From: Aureimonas psammosilenae
GTDB lineage: Bacteria > Pseudomonadota > Alphaproteobacteria > Rhizobiales > Rhizobiaceae
DNA: 64,000 nt
Assembly (NCBI RefSeq): GCF_009176975.1
Contig: NZ_WEZG01000002.1
Span: 248,001-312,000 of the forward strand
Direction: 5' to 3'
Positions 1 through 10,334 of the stretch are shown here, piece after piece (positions within the stretch are counted from its first letter, which is position 1; every line of letters begins with the position of its first letter). The position numbers and the translations under genes were made by a program. The notes under the pieces were generated by a model. It saw only the letters and a program-made list of their open reading frames with translations. It did not search any database and was not told the DNA's origin.

Positions 1-50
1 GCCAGCCGACCCCGCGAGGTTTTGTTAGGCGCTCTAAATCGAGGATACCC

Positions 51-299
51 ATGCGCACGGTGAACATGCACGAAGCCAAGACGCATCTGTCGCGTCTGGT
101 GGATCAAGCCTCCAAGGGCGAACCCTTCGTGATCGCGCGGGCCGGCAAGCCCTTGGTGAAGGTCGTGCCCGTCGAGGAGGCCGCCCCGGCGGAGAAGCCG
201 CCGCGCATCGGCTTCATGGTCGGGCAGTTTTCCGTGCCGGACGACTTCGACACGATGTATGCCGACGAAATCCGCCAGATGTTCGAAGGCGAGCTTTGA
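51..299 (+). CDS. Phd/YefM-family antitoxin
   Basis: This 82-residue protein is the antitoxin half of a type II toxin-antitoxin pair. Its N-terminus (MRTVNMHEAKTHLSRLVDQA) is the characteristic Phd/YefM fold, in which a beta strand and helix form the DNA-binding dimer. The motif PFVIARAGKPLVKVVP follows and is typical of antitoxins paired with PIN toxins. The C-terminal part (about residues 50-82) is acidic and should be the toxin-neutralising tail. The stop codon overlaps the toxin start (TTGA), so the two are translationally coupled. By family analogy the protein should repress its own promoter, which would lie in the 50 bases before the gene or to the left of the window. The assignment is by motif only. 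Confidence 0.9.
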   Translation: MRTVNMHEAKTHLSRLVDQASKGEPFVIARAGKPLVKVVPVEEAAPAEKPPRIGFMVGQFSVPDDFDTMYADEIRQMFEGEL

Positions 300-679
300 A
301 GCTTCTTCTCGACACTCACATCCTGATCTGGGCGGCGGAAGGGAGCCGTCTGCCCAAGACGGTCATCACCGCGATGGAGGATACGGACAACGAACTCTTC
401 TTCAGCGTCGTCAGCATCTGGGAGTTCGTCATCAAGACGTCGCTCGGACGCGAAGGGATCAAAGGGGAAGGCGCGCTCTTGAGAGATGGCCTCCTCGCCA
501 GCGGTTATCGCGAGCTTGAGGTCACCGCCGCCCACGTCCTTGGCGTTCGCGACCTGCCGCCCATTCACGGCGATCCGTTCGACCGCCTGCTTCTGGCGCA
601 GTCGCGCGTCGAGGGGCTGATCTTCCTGACGGCGGACGCCACCATCGCCCGCTATCCGTCGAATGTCATGAAAGTCTGA
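296..679 (+). CDS. PIN-domain toxin (VapC-like ribonuclease)
   Basis: This 127-residue PIN-domain protein is probably a Mg-dependent endoribonuclease toxin of the VapC type. The expected acidic residues are visible: an Asp in LLLDTHILIWA (residue 6), a Glu in VVSIWEFVIK, an Asp in the HGDPFDRLLLAQ stretch and a last Asp in FLTADATIARY. The length is normal for the family. Translation starts at a TTG that overlaps the antitoxin stop codon, and this start fits the family N-terminus exactly. The PIN subgroup with the WEFVIK and HGDPFDRLL motifs is the one usually paired with Phd-type rather than AbrB-type antitoxins, matching the neighbour. RNA target unknown. Confidence 0.9.
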   Translation: MKLLLDTHILIWAAEGSRLPKTVITAMEDTDNELFFSVVSIWEFVIKTSLGREGIKGEGALLRDGLLASGYRELEVTAAHVLGVRDLPPIHGDPFDRLLLAQSRVEGLIFLTADATIARYPSNVMKV

Positions 680-687
680 TTTCTTCC

Positions 688-1658
688 TTGCCACCCGTCA
701 CGAAGCCTTATCCGCCGATCGAGCCCTACGCGACGGGCCGCCTTTCCGTCGGCGAAGGCCACGAGCTTTACTGGGAGCGCTGCGGCACGCCCGGCGCCCT
801 GCCGGCGGTGTTCCTGCATGGCGGTCCGGGCAGTGGGTCCTCGCCGCATCATCGTCGCTTGTTCGATCCGGCGCGCTACGACGTGCTTCTGTTCGACCAG
901 CGCGCCTCCGGCCGCTCCACGCCGCTCGGAAGCTTGGAGGCCAACACCACGGCCCATCTCGTCGCCGATATCGAGCGCTTGCGCGAGATGGCGGGGGTGG
1001 AACGGTGGCTTGTCTTCGGCGGGTCCTGGGGCGCGACGCTGGCGATCGCCTATGCCGAGGCTCATCCCGAACGCGTTGCGGCCATGGTGCTGCGCGGCGT
1101 CTTCACCGGCCGGAAACAGGAACTCGACTGGTTCTATGGTGGGGGCGCGGCCACGATGTTTCCCGACCATTGGGAGCGTTTCCTGACGCCCCTTCCAACG
1201 GACGAACGGGGCGACATCGTCGCGGCTTTCCATGCCCGGTTGTCGCATGAGGATGCGCGGGTGCGCGAGGAAGCTGCTTCCGCTTGGGCTGGATGGGAGC
1301 GCCGCCTCGTGGCCTTGCGCGGCTCGGCGGCGGCGAGCGCGCCCTTGTCCGCCGGCCCCGCGACGGTCGCTTTCTCCCGGATCGAGAACCATTTCGTTTA
1401 TCACCGCCTTTGGCTGGCGGAAGGCCAGCTTCTGGCGGAGGCGCATCGCTTGGGGGGCATTCCGGGCGTGATCGTCCAGGGCCGTTTCGACATGGTGACG
1501 CCGCCCGCCACCGCCCATGCGCTGGCCAAGGCATGGCCGGATGCCGATTTCCGGCTCGTGGAAGGGGCGGGCCACGCTTTTTCCGAAAGCGGCATTCTCG
1601 ACGAACTCGTGGCCGCCACCGACCGTTTCGCCGCTGAACTCGGAAAGGGGACCGCGCA

Positions 1659-1662
<4 letters not shown>
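688..1662 (+). CDS. prolyl-iminopeptidase-like alpha/beta hydrolase (divergent copy)
   Basis: This 324-residue S33-family alpha/beta hydrolase would be expected to release N-terminal proline from peptides in the cytoplasm. The nucleophile elbow is GGSWG (Ser113), the acid is probably the Asp in QGRFDMVTP and the base the His in GAGHAFSE. It is a close paralogue of the gene at 2141, sharing the YPPI-PYA-G start, the HGGPG oxyanion loop and the [14 protein letters not shown] helix. The family motifs HGGPGGGC and FDQRGCGRS have become HGGPGSGS and FDQRASGRS, so both cysteines are lost and substrate preference may differ. The start is a TTG shortly after the toxin gene. The 3' end overlaps the GFA gene by four bases. 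Confidence 0.85.
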
Positions 1663-3097
<1,435 letters not shown>

Positions 3098-3181
3098 ATG
3101 CGTGACATGACCGAAATTCGGGTGTCGGGCGGCGGGGCCGGGTTGTAGAAGGCAGGCGGACGAGTTCCCAGCGAGCGTGCC

Positions 3182-4108
3182 ATGCCTGCCGAAACCAACG
3201 AAACCTCGCAGGGGCTGCTTTATGCCCTATCGGCCTATCTGATCTGGGGCCTGATCCTGCCGCTCTACATGAAGGCGTTGTCCCATGTTCCGCCGATGGA
3301 GATCGTCGGGCACCGGATCGTCTGGTCGCTTCCCGTCGCGGTCGCGATTCTCTGGTGTAGCGGCGCGTTGAGGCAAGCACTCGCGAAGCTCCGCTCGCCG
3401 CGCCTCGTGGCGATGGGCGCGACCACGGCGGCGCTCATCACCTTGAACTGGAGCACCTATGTCTACGCGATCATCACCGATCGCGCGGTGGATGCGGCGC
3501 TCGGCTATTACATCAATCCGCTGGTGAACGTGCTTCTGGGAGCGGTCTTTCTACGTGAGCGTCCGACGCGGCTTCAGGGCGTCGCGATCCTTCTCGCCTT
3601 CGCGGCGGTTTTGATCCTCACCTTCCAGGCCGGCGGACTGCCCTGGATCTCCATCGTCCTCGCTTTGTCCTTCGGCACCTACGGTCTCCTGCGCAAGGCC
3701 ATGCCCTTCGCGCCCGCCGAAGGCTTCTTCATCGAGGTGCTGATCCTGGCGCTGCCCGCTGCCGTGCTGATCGCGATGGCCTTACCGGAGGGGCCGCGCC
3801 ATTACGTGCCTGAGGGCTTCGACTGGCTTCTCCTTTTCGGCACCGGCGCGATCACGGCCTTGCCGCTGATCCTCTACGCGGCCGGCGCCAAGCGGCTGCA
3901 ATATGCCACGATCGGCATCCTGCAATATCTCGCGCCGACCATGATCTTCCTCACCGCCGTGTTCGTGTTCGGCGAGCCCTTCTCGCGCGCCCAGCTCGTC
4001 GCCTTCGCCCTGATCTGGGCCGGCGTCGGCATCTATGTCTGGTCGTTGGTGAACAGCCGGAAGGCCCGGCGGGCGGAAGAAAGTGCGGCGGCTGCGGGCC
4101 GAGCCTGA
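3182..4108 (+). CDS. rarD: RarD-type EamA permease
   Basis: This 308-residue inner-membrane protein has ten predicted hydrophobic segments arranged as two EamA repeats. The opening GLLYALSAYLIWGLILPLYMKAL, split over the first helix, and the motif VGHRIVWS are characteristic of the RarD subgroup (named after chloramphenicol sensitivity; transport substrate unsettled). The second repeat contains ALPLILYAAGAKRLQYATIG, also typical. It is followed directly by a convergent gene with no spacer and no obvious terminator between them. The membrane location is confident; the substrate is not known. Confidence 0.85.
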   Translation: MPAETNETSQGLLYALSAYLIWGLILPLYMKALSHVPPMEIVGHRIVWSLPVAVAILWCSGALRQALAKLRSPRLVAMGATTAALITLNWSTYVYAIITDRAVDAALGYYINPLVNVLLGAVFLRERPTRLQGVAILLAFAAVLILTFQAGGLPWISIVLALSFGTYGLLRKAMPFAPAEGFFIEVLILALPAAVLIAMALPEGPRHYVPEGFDWLLLFGTGAITALPLILYAAGAKRLQYATIGILQYLAPTMIFLTAVFVFGEPFSRAQLVAFALIWAGVGIYVWSLVNSRKARRAEESAAAAGRA

Positions 4109-4717
4109 CTAAAGCCGCTCGATCACCTTCGGTTCGCCCTGGCGCTCGTGCGGCGGCGGGGCATGGCGGTTCAGCGCCGGCACGATGTCCTCGGCCCGGT
4201 CGATCACCAGCGGGCGTACCTGATGCGCGGTGTGGATGAAACCCTCATCGCGCATATGGTCCAGAAGCTTGGCGAAGGGGTTCCAGAAGCCGGCGATATT
4301 GGCGATGGCGATGGGCTTGGAATGGCGGCCGAGCTGGCCCCAGGTCATGATCTCCACCAGCTCCTCCAGCGTGCCGATGCCGCCGGGAAGCGCCACGAAG
4401 GCGTCCGACCGCTCGAACATCTTGTGCTTGCGCTCGTGCATGTCCTCGGTGACCACGAGCTCGTCCAGCCGCTTCAGCTCTCTTTCGGTGGCTTCCATGT
4501 CGATCAGGAAGCGCGGGATGATGCCCGTCACCTCGCCGCCGGCCGCCAGAACCGCGTCGGACACCGCGCCCATGATCCCCCTGGTGCCGCCGCCATAGAT
4601 CAGGCGGATGCCGTTCTCGCCCATGGCGGTGCCGAGGATGCGCGCGGCCTGGAGATGCTCGGGGTCGCGGCCCGGCGAAGAACCGCAATAAACGCAGATG
4701 GATCGAATCGAAGTCAT
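4109..4717 (-). CDS. LOG-family cytokinin riboside 5'-monophosphate phosphoribohydrolase-like protein (TIGR00730)
   Basis: This 202-residue Rossmann-like protein belongs to the lysine-decarboxylase-like/LOG family, whose studied members hydrolyse nucleoside 5'-monophosphates to base plus ribose phosphate. The two signature motifs are present: YGGGTRGIMG and LPGGIGTLEELVE. I chose the ATG at 4717 because MTSIRSICVYCGSS is the normal N-terminus; an upstream in-frame extension of 23 residues is proline- and arginine-rich and looks untranslated. It is convergent with rarD and lies 65 bases downstream of the D-amino-acid transaminase gene on the same strand, so the two may be co-transcribed. Confidence 0.87.
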   Translation of the reverse strand: MTSIRSICVYCGSSPGRDPEHLQAARILGTAMGENGIRLIYGGGTRGIMGAVSDAVLAAGGEVTGIIPRFLIDMEATERELKRLDELVVTEDMHERKHKMFERSDAFVALPGGIGTLEELVEIMTWGQLGRHSKPIAIANIAGFWNPFAKLLDHMRDEGFIHTAHQVRPLVIDRAEDIVPALNRHAPPPHERQGEPKVIERL

Positions 4718-4782
4718 GAGGTGAAGTTCCAATGTCGGCGCGGCCGGGTCAAGGCGACTCCGGCGGCCGGGGAGGGCGGGCG

Positions 4783-5640
4783 TCAAACGGCCCGCTTCAG
4801 GCTTTCGGTGATATAGATCTCGCGCAGGCGTTTGGTCACGGGGCCGGGCTCTCCGGTGCCGACGGGCGCACCGTCGACGGAGACCACCGGCGTCACGAAG
4901 GCGGAAGCCGAGGTGATGAACGCTTCGTCCGCGTCCTTGGCTTCGGCGATCGTGAAGGGGCGCTCCTCGAAGGAGATGCCTTCGGCCGCCGCGAAGCTCA
5001 TCACGGCGGCGCGGGTAATGCCGTGGAGGAGGGAATGCGACAGCTCGCGCGTTCTGACCTTATCGTCCTTCACGATATAGGCGTTGTTGGACGAGCCTTC
5101 GGTGACGAAGCCCTGATCGTCCACCAGCCAGGCATCGTCTGCGCCCTTGGCTTTCGCCTCCGTCTTGGCGAGCGAGGGGTAGAGAAGCTGCACGGTCTTG
5201 ATGTCGCGCCGGGCCCAGCGAAGATCGGGCATGGAGGCGACCTTCAACCCGCGACGCACGCTTTCGCGATGGAGAACGGGAAGCGCCTGCGTGAACAGGA
5301 CGAGGCCGGGCGGCGTGCCTTCCGGCGGGAACAGGAAGTCGCGGTCGGCGACCCCGCGCGACACTTGAAGGTAGATCAGGCCCTCGTTCAGCGCGTTGCG
5401 CGACACGAGTTCGCGATGGATCGCGAGAAGCTCGGCTTCGTCGGCCGGCACCGCCATCCGCAATTCGCCCAGCGAGCGCTTCAACCGCGCCATGTGGCCG
5501 GGAAAGTCGATCAGCTTGCCGCCGATCACGGTCGTCACCTCGTAGACGCCGTCCGCCATCAGGAAAGCGCGGTCGAAGATCGAGACCTTCGCCTCTTCTT
5601 CGGGCACGAAGGCGCCGTTGACATAGGTGATGCGGCTCAT
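4783..5640 (-). CDS. dat: D-amino-acid transaminase (fold type IV PLP enzyme)
   Basis: This 285-residue fold-type-IV aminotransferase would interconvert D-alanine and D-glutamate via 2-oxoacids, feeding peptidoglycan precursor or D-amino-acid pools in the cytoplasm. The PLP lysine lies in RRDIKTVQLLYPSLAK, as in Bacillus D-amino-acid transaminases, and the phosphate-binding loop is VTEGSSNNAYIV. The start MSRITYVNGAFVPEEEAKVS is family-typical. Branched-chain aminotransferase or aminodeoxychorismate lyase are the alternatives in this fold; the DIK context and length favour Dat. It is transcribed divergently from xylB across 163 bases. Confidence 0.87.
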   Translation of the reverse strand: MSRITYVNGAFVPEEEAKVSIFDRAFLMADGVYEVTTVIGGKLIDFPGHMARLKRSLGELRMAVPADEAELLAIHRELVSRNALNEGLIYLQVSRGVADRDFLFPPEGTPPGLVLFTQALPVLHRESVRRGLKVASMPDLRWARRDIKTVQLLYPSLAKTEAKAKGADDAWLVDDQGFVTEGSSNNAYIVKDDKVRTRELSHSLLHGITRAAVMSFAAAEGISFEERPFTIAEAKDADEAFITSASAFVTPVVSVDGAPVGTGEPGPVTKRLREIYITESLKRAV

Positions 5641-5803
5641 GGCACCGCTCCTTGCGACATGGATTGCCTCGTTCGGCTAGCCGAATGGCGGCCCCATGGC
5701 TACCCGCCCCCAAGCATTTCCCGCCGCACCCCCGTTGTGTTTCGCCGCCAAGATTAGGAAGAAGGCTGGAAAACACAGCTTTCGGGGAGCCTTGGGGGAA
5801 TCG

Positions 5804-7264
5804 ATGGCGAACTATCTCGGATTTGATCTCGGAACCTCGTCGCTCAAAGTTCTGATCGTCGATGAGAACCAGGCGCCGGTGGCCACCGTCAGCGTGCCGC
5901 TTTCCGTGGAGCGCCCGCATTTCGGCTGGTCGGAACAGGACCCGGCGAGCTGGATCGCCGCCTGTCGCGAGGCGATGGCGAAGCTGAAGGCGGAGAACCC
6001 GCACGCGGTGGCGGCGGTGCACGGCATCGGGCTGTCCGGCCATATGCATGGCGCGACGATTCTGGGGGCCGGCGACGAGGTGCTGCGCCCCTGCATTCTC
6101 TGGAACGATACGCGAAGCGCCGCGGAGGCGCACGAACTCGACGACGAGGAAGGCCGGTGGATCACCGGCAATATCGTCTTTCCGGGCTTCACTGCCCCCA
6201 AACTCCTCTGGGTGCAGCGCTTCGAGCCGGAAATCTTCGCCAAGGTGCGGCGCGTCCTCCTGCCCAAGGACTACCTGCGTCTTTGGCTGACCGGCGAAGC
6301 GGTGTCCGAGATGTCGGACGCCGCCGGCACGTCCTGGCTCGACACGGCCGCGCGCTCGTGGTCCGACCGGATGCTGGAGCGCACCGGCCTGTCGCGCGAG
6401 CATATGCCCTCGCTCGTCGAGGGGACGGAGGTGAGCGGCAAGCTTCGCGGCGAGCTGGCCGCCGAATGGGGCATGGAGCCGGTGGTCGTGGCGGGCGGCG
6501 GGGGCGACAACGCGGCCTCGGCCTGCGGCGTCGGCGTCGTGCGGCCGGGCACCGGCTTCCTGTCGCTCGGCACGTCCGGCGTTCTTTTCACGGCGTCGGA
6601 AAGCTACCAGCCCCGGCCCGAAACCGCGATCCACACCTTCTGCCACGCCATCCCCAGGACGTGGCACCAGATGGGCGTGACGCTTTCGGCCGCGGCTTGC
6701 GTGGAATGGCTGAGCCAGCTTCTGAAGGAAAAGCCCGGCGACCTCACCGGTCCGCTCGGCGACGCCTGCGAAGTCCCCGGCCGCACCATGTTCCTGCCTT
6801 ATCTTTCCGGCGAGCGCACGCCCCATAACGATGCCGACATTCGCGGCGTCTTCGTCGGGCTGGAAGCGTCCACGGACCGTGCCGCGATGACTCGCGCGGT
6901 TCTGGAAGGCGTCGCCTTTTCTATGCGCGACTGCCTGGAAGCGGGCGGCGGCGTCGGCACGGTGAAGCGCCTCGTCGCCGTCGGCGCCGGTTCGCGCTCG
7001 GCCTATTGGCTGGATGCGATGGCGAACGCCTTGTCCTGCGAGATCGTGCTGCCGGCATCGGGCGATTTCGGCGCGGCTCTCGGCGCCGCCCGCCTCGGCA
7101 TGGTGGCGGCTACCGGCGCCGATCCGGCCGAGGTCATGCCCGAGCCGCCGACCGCCCGCGTCTTCTCGCCGAGGCCCGACATGGAAGCGGCGTTCACGGA
7201 AGGCTACGGGCATTACCGCGCCCTTTACCCGGCGCTGGCGAACTGGCGGCGCGCGGGCGCTTGA
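5804..7264 (+). CDS. xylB: xylulokinase
   Basis: This 486-residue FGGY-family kinase should phosphorylate D-xylulose with ATP to xylulose 5-phosphate. The phosphate-1 motif is YLGFDLGTSSLKVLIVD; LSGHMHGATIL and LWNDTRS are xylulokinase signatures; the catalytic Asp lies in GGGGDNAASA (about residue 235); and GERTPHNDADIRG follows in the C-terminal domain. I start at the ATG at 5804, preceded by a purine-rich GGGGGAAT site; a longer in-frame reading exists but adds unconserved sequence. No xylA or sugar transporter lies beside it. Its stop may overlap a TTG start of the kinase gene downstream, so xylB and the signalling genes may share a transcript. Confidence 0.93.
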   Translation: MANYLGFDLGTSSLKVLIVDENQAPVATVSVPLSVERPHFGWSEQDPASWIAACREAMAKLKAENPHAVAAVHGIGLSGHMHGATILGAGDEVLRPCILWNDTRSAAEAHELDDEEGRWITGNIVFPGFTAPKLLWVQRFEPEIFAKVRRVLLPKDYLRLWLTGEAVSEMSDAAGTSWLDTAARSWSDRMLERTGLSREHMPSLVEGTEVSGKLRGELAAEWGMEPVVVAGGGGDNAASACGVGVVRPGTGFLSLGTSGVLFTASESYQPRPETAIHTFCHAIPRTWHQMGVTLSAAACVEWLSQLLKEKPGDLTGPLGDACEVPGRTMFLPYLSGERTPHNDADIRGVFVGLEASTDRAAMTRAVLEGVAFSMRDCLEAGGGVGTVKRLVAVGAGSRSAYWLDAMANALSCEIVLPASGDFGAALGAARLGMVAATGADPAEVMPEPPTARVFSPRPDMEAAFTEGYGHYRALYPALANWRRAGA

Positions 7265-7275
7265 GTTCCACTGCC

Positions 7276-8757
7276 ATGCGCCGCGAGGGTTCGTTCGAGC
7301 GGATCGTCCTTGTTTGCGTGACGCTCGGCTTCGCGGCGCTCGTCGTTGCGGTGCTGGCGGCCGCCTGGGGCTTTCAGCGCACACAAGAAACGAGCCGCCT
7401 CGTCAACCATACCTTCCGCGTGGAACTGACGCTCGGCGAGATCCGCACCCTGACCGAGCGCGTGGAAACGGCGCGGCGCGGCTTCCTGATCACGCCGGAC
7501 GAGCGGTTCTTCCGCGTCTTCGAGGAAACCGAAGCGCGCCTGCCGGGCATTCTGGAGGCGATCGAAGCGCTGGTTTCCGACAATCCGGTTCAGGTGTCCC
7601 GCGTGGAACTCTTGCGGGCCGGCGTCGAGCGCCAGCGCCTCGCCGTCGCCCGCTCCTTCGAGCGGCGACGCGTGGATGGGGCGGAAGCGGCGCAAAGCGC
7701 CTTTGCCGAGGTCGGCCAGGCCGATGTCATCCGCGAGCTTCGCGACATCACCAACCAGATGGTCGCCGACGAGCAGAAGCTTCTGGCCGAGCGCAGTGCC
7801 GCGCAATCCACCAGCCTCGGCCATGCCTATGTCATTCTCGGCATCGCCGGCGTGATGCTTCTTCTTCTTGCCGGTGGGACGCTCTGGGCGGTGCGGCGCA
7901 ACCTTGCCGAGTTGAAGCGTTCCCGAGACAGTCTGGCCGAACTTAACGACAATCTGGAAGCCTCGGTGGAAGCGCGCACCGCCGATCTTCAGCGCGCCAA
8001 CGACGAAATTCAGCGCTTCGCCTATATCGTCAGCCATGACCTTCGCTCGCCGCTCGTCAACGTGATGGGCTTCACCAGCGAGATGGACGCGGCGCGCGGC
8101 TATCTCGTGGAACTGGTGGAGAAGGTGGAGGCGGAGGCCCCGCATCTCGTTTCCGAGGACGCGCGCCTCGCCGCGAGGGAAGATCTGCCCGAGGCCATCG
8201 GCTTCATCCGCTCCTCCACGCAGAAGATGGATCGCCTGATCAACGCCATCCTGCGCCTGTCGCGCGAAGGGCGAAGGGTGATCGCGCCCGAGGCCTTGAA
8301 GGTCGGCGAGATCGTGGACGGCATCTCGGCGAGCCTTGCCCATCGCGTGTCCGAGATCGGGGCGGAGATCAAGGTGGAGAACCGTCTTCCCGGCGTCGTC
8401 AGCGATCGGCTGGCGGTGGAGCAGATCCTTTCCAACCTCATCGAGAACGCCTTGAAGTATCGCGACGCGTCCCGGCCCGTTCGCGTCGCGGTGGAAGGGC
8501 GGCGCGAGGGGGAGCGGGTCGTCTTCGCGGTTCGCGACAACGGACGCGGCATCGACCCGCGCGATCACGACCGCGTCTTCGATCTTTTCCGCCGTTCCGG
8601 CGCGCAGGATCAGCCGGGCGAGGGGATCGGACTTGCGCATGTCCGCGCGCTCGCCTACCGCCTTGGTGGAAATATCTCTTGCGCATCGGAACTCGGGAAG
8701 GGCTCGACATTCACCCTGGTCCTGCCTGCCGTATACCGTCCCCGGAAGGAGGGGTGA
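7276..8757 (+). CDS. CHASE3-domain sensor histidine kinase
   Basis: This 493-residue membrane kinase has a first membrane helix (about 10-32), an extracytoplasmic CHASE3-type helical sensor (about 35-180, with RRGFLITPDERFFRVFEE), and a second membrane helix (about 183-205). A short coiled coil, a HisKA dimerisation domain with phospho-acceptor His254 in YIVSHDLRSPL, and an HATPase domain with NLIENALKY and DNGRGID motifs follow. I use the ATG at 7276; a TTG at 7261 overlapping the xylB stop would add five residues. The kinase is followed after four bases by a single-domain response regulator, then by a REC-kinase. The signal is not deducible from the sequence. Confidence 0.88.
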   Translation: MRREGSFERIVLVCVTLGFAALVVAVLAAAWGFQRTQETSRLVNHTFRVELTLGEIRTLTERVETARRGFLITPDERFFRVFEETEARLPGILEAIEALVSDNPVQVSRVELLRAGVERQRLAVARSFERRRVDGAEAAQSAFAEVGQADVIRELRDITNQMVADEQKLLAERSAAQSTSLGHAYVILGIAGVMLLLLAGGTLWAVRRNLAELKRSRDSLAELNDNLEASVEARTADLQRANDEIQRFAYIVSHDLRSPLVNVMGFTSEMDAARGYLVELVEKVEAEAPHLVSEDARLAAREDLPEAIGFIRSSTQKMDRLINAILRLSREGRRVIAPEALKVGEIVDGISASLAHRVSEIGAEIKVENRLPGVVSDRLAVEQILSNLIENALKYRDASRPVRVAVEGRREGERVVFAVRDNGRGIDPRDHDRVFDLFRRSGAQDQPGEGIGLAHVRALAYRLGGNISCASELGKGSTFTLVLPAVYRPRKEG

Positions 8758-8761
8758 GGAT

Positions 8762-9208
8762 TTGAGCAGCACGCATCGCTCGGTCACGATCGTCATGATC
8801 GAGGACGACGAAGGCCACGCCCGGCTGATCGAGAAGAACATCCGCCGGGCCGGCGTGAACAACGAGATCCGCCACTTCACCGACGGCACGTCGGCGCTCG
8901 CCTATCTTTTCGATTCCGCCGACGGCCCGGCCCGCAACGGCCCTGCCATGGTGCTCCTGGACCTCAACCTGCCGGACATGAGCGGCACGGAAATCCTGAC
9001 GCGCATGAAGTCGGACGGCCCGTTGAAGCGCACGCCGGTCGTGGTTCTCACCACCACGGACGACAAGGTGGAGATCCAGCGCTGTTACGATCTCGGCGCC
9101 AATGTCTACATCACCAAGCCGGTGAACTACGAGAGCTTCGCGCAGGCGATCCGCCAGCTCGGCCTGTTCCTGTCGGTCATCCAGGTGCCGGAGCCGGAAG
9201 CCACCTGA
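8762..9208 (+). CDS. single-domain response regulator (Rcp1-like)
   Basis: This 148-residue protein consists of one receiver domain and no output domain. The acidic pocket is in MIEDDEGHARL, the phospho-acceptor is Asp67 in LLDLNLP, and the conserved Thr and Lys are in VVLTTTDD and YITKPV. The motif layout resembles Rcp1-type partners of phytochrome-like kinases. The start is a TTG preceded by a very strong ribosome-binding site (GGAAGGAGGGG, ending eight bases upstream); a longer open frame runs back into the kinase gene but is only a shadow. It probably shuttles phosphate between the kinase before it and the REC-kinase after it. Confidence 0.88.
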   Translation: MSSTHRSVTIVMIEDDEGHARLIEKNIRRAGVNNEIRHFTDGTSALAYLFDSADGPARNGPAMVLLDLNLPDMSGTEILTRMKSDGPLKRTPVVVLTTTDDKVEIQRCYDLGANVYITKPVNYESFAQAIRQLGLFLSVIQVPEPEAT

Positions 9209-10242
9209 TGGGCCAGCCGCCGCGCGTCCTTTATATCGACGACGACGAAGGCCTCTGCCATCTGGCGGCGCGCAACCTGAAACGTCGCGGCTTCGATGTC
9301 GCCACCGCGCAGTCGGGCCCCGAAGGCGAAAGACGGCTTCTGGGCGAGGCTTTCGATCTCGTGGCGATCGACCATTACATGCCGGGCGTCGACGGTCTCC
9401 AGACGCTGAAACGCCTGTCCGAAGTCCTGCCGGTCCTGCCGCCCGTGGTCTATGTCACGGGTTCGGAGGAAAGCCGGATCGCGGTGGCTGCCCTGCAGGC
9501 CGGCGCGACGGAATATGTGGTGAAGTCGATCGGCGACGAGTTCTTCGACCTTCTCGCGCAGACCTTCCACCAAGCCCTTGATCGCGCTGCGCTGAAGCGC
9601 GAGGCGGCTGCGGCGCAGGCGGCGCTGGCGCAGACCAACCAGCGGCTCGAAACGCTGTTGAAGGAAGTGAACCACCGCATCGCCAACAGTTTGCAGATGG
9701 TGTCGGCCTTCGTCATCATGCAGGGCGCGGCGCTCACCGACGAGACCGCCAAGGCCGCCCTGAAGCAGACGCAGCAGCGCATTCTCGCGATCGCGCAGGT
9801 CCATCGCAAGCTCTACACCTCGAACGATGTCGAGGTGGTGGACATGGCCGATTATCTCTCGGCGCTGATGGCCGATCTTCAGGACACGTGGTCGATCCCC
9901 TCCGCCCCGCGCCGCCTCAGCCTTCAGGCGGAAGACCTGAAGCTGAAGACCGACCGCGCCGTGGCCGTCGGGGTGATCGTGAACGAACTCGTCAGCAATG
10001 CCTGCAAATACGCCTATGCGCCGGGCTCGGCCGGCGACGTGCGCGTCCTGTTCGGCGCCAGCGGGGAGGGGTTCCGCCTGACGGTGGAGGACGACGGGCC
10101 GGGCTTTGCGCCGGACACGCTGCCGCGCGGCACGGGGCTCGGGCGCAAGCTCGTCGCCGCCATGGCCGCGACGCTGCGCTGCGAGATCGACTATGCGAGC
10201 GGCCCGACCGGCTTCCGTGTCGGCCTGCAGGCCTCCTTCTGA
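9208..10242 (+). CDS. REC-HisKA_2/HATPase hybrid sensor kinase
   Basis: This 344-residue soluble protein carries an N-terminal receiver domain (about 1-125, phospho-acceptor Asp55 in VAIDHYMPG), a linker coiled coil (about 130-148), then a HisKA_2/HWE-like kinase with phospho-acceptor His156 in EVNHRIANSLQ and ATP-binding motifs NELVSNACKYAY and DDGPGFAP. Kinases of this class are abundant in alphaproteobacteria, and some feed the PhyR/EcfG general stress response; that role here is inference. Its ATG overlaps the regulator stop codon (TGATG), which indicates coupled translation. There is no DNA-binding output in the cluster, so the final target lies elsewhere. Confidence 0.88.
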   Translation: MGQPPRVLYIDDDEGLCHLAARNLKRRGFDVATAQSGPEGERRLLGEAFDLVAIDHYMPGVDGLQTLKRLSEVLPVLPPVVYVTGSEESRIAVAALQAGATEYVVKSIGDEFFDLLAQTFHQALDRAALKREAAAAQAALAQTNQRLETLLKEVNHRIANSLQMVSAFVIMQGAALTDETAKAALKQTQQRILAIAQVHRKLYTSNDVEVVDMADYLSALMADLQDTWSIPSAPRRLSLQAEDLKLKTDRAVAVGVIVNELVSNACKYAYAPGSAGDVRVLFGASGEGFRLTVEDDGPGFAPDTLPRGTGLGRKLVAAMAATLRCEIDYASGPTGFRVGLQASF

Positions 10243-10272
10243 GCCGATCCACCAGACAGCCATCGCCGCAAA

Positions 10273-10301
10273 GAAAAACCGCCCCGGCATGACCGGGGCG
10301 G
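10273..10301 (-). terminator. rho-independent terminator of the liv operon
   Basis: A perfect 9-bp stem (CCGCCCCGG / CCGGGGCGG) with a 5-nt loop is followed, on the minus strand, by TTTTTCTTT. It lies 34 bases beyond the livK stop codon and also separates livK from the convergent REC-kinase gene. Confidence 0.9.
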
Positions 10302-10334
10302 CTCGATGAACGACGCCTGCGAGGCGTCAGGCCA

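Noticed and set aside
4732-5757. Plus-strand frame opposite the D-amino-acid transaminase gene
   Set aside because: The minus strand has complete PLP enzyme motifs; the plus product is a composition shadow.
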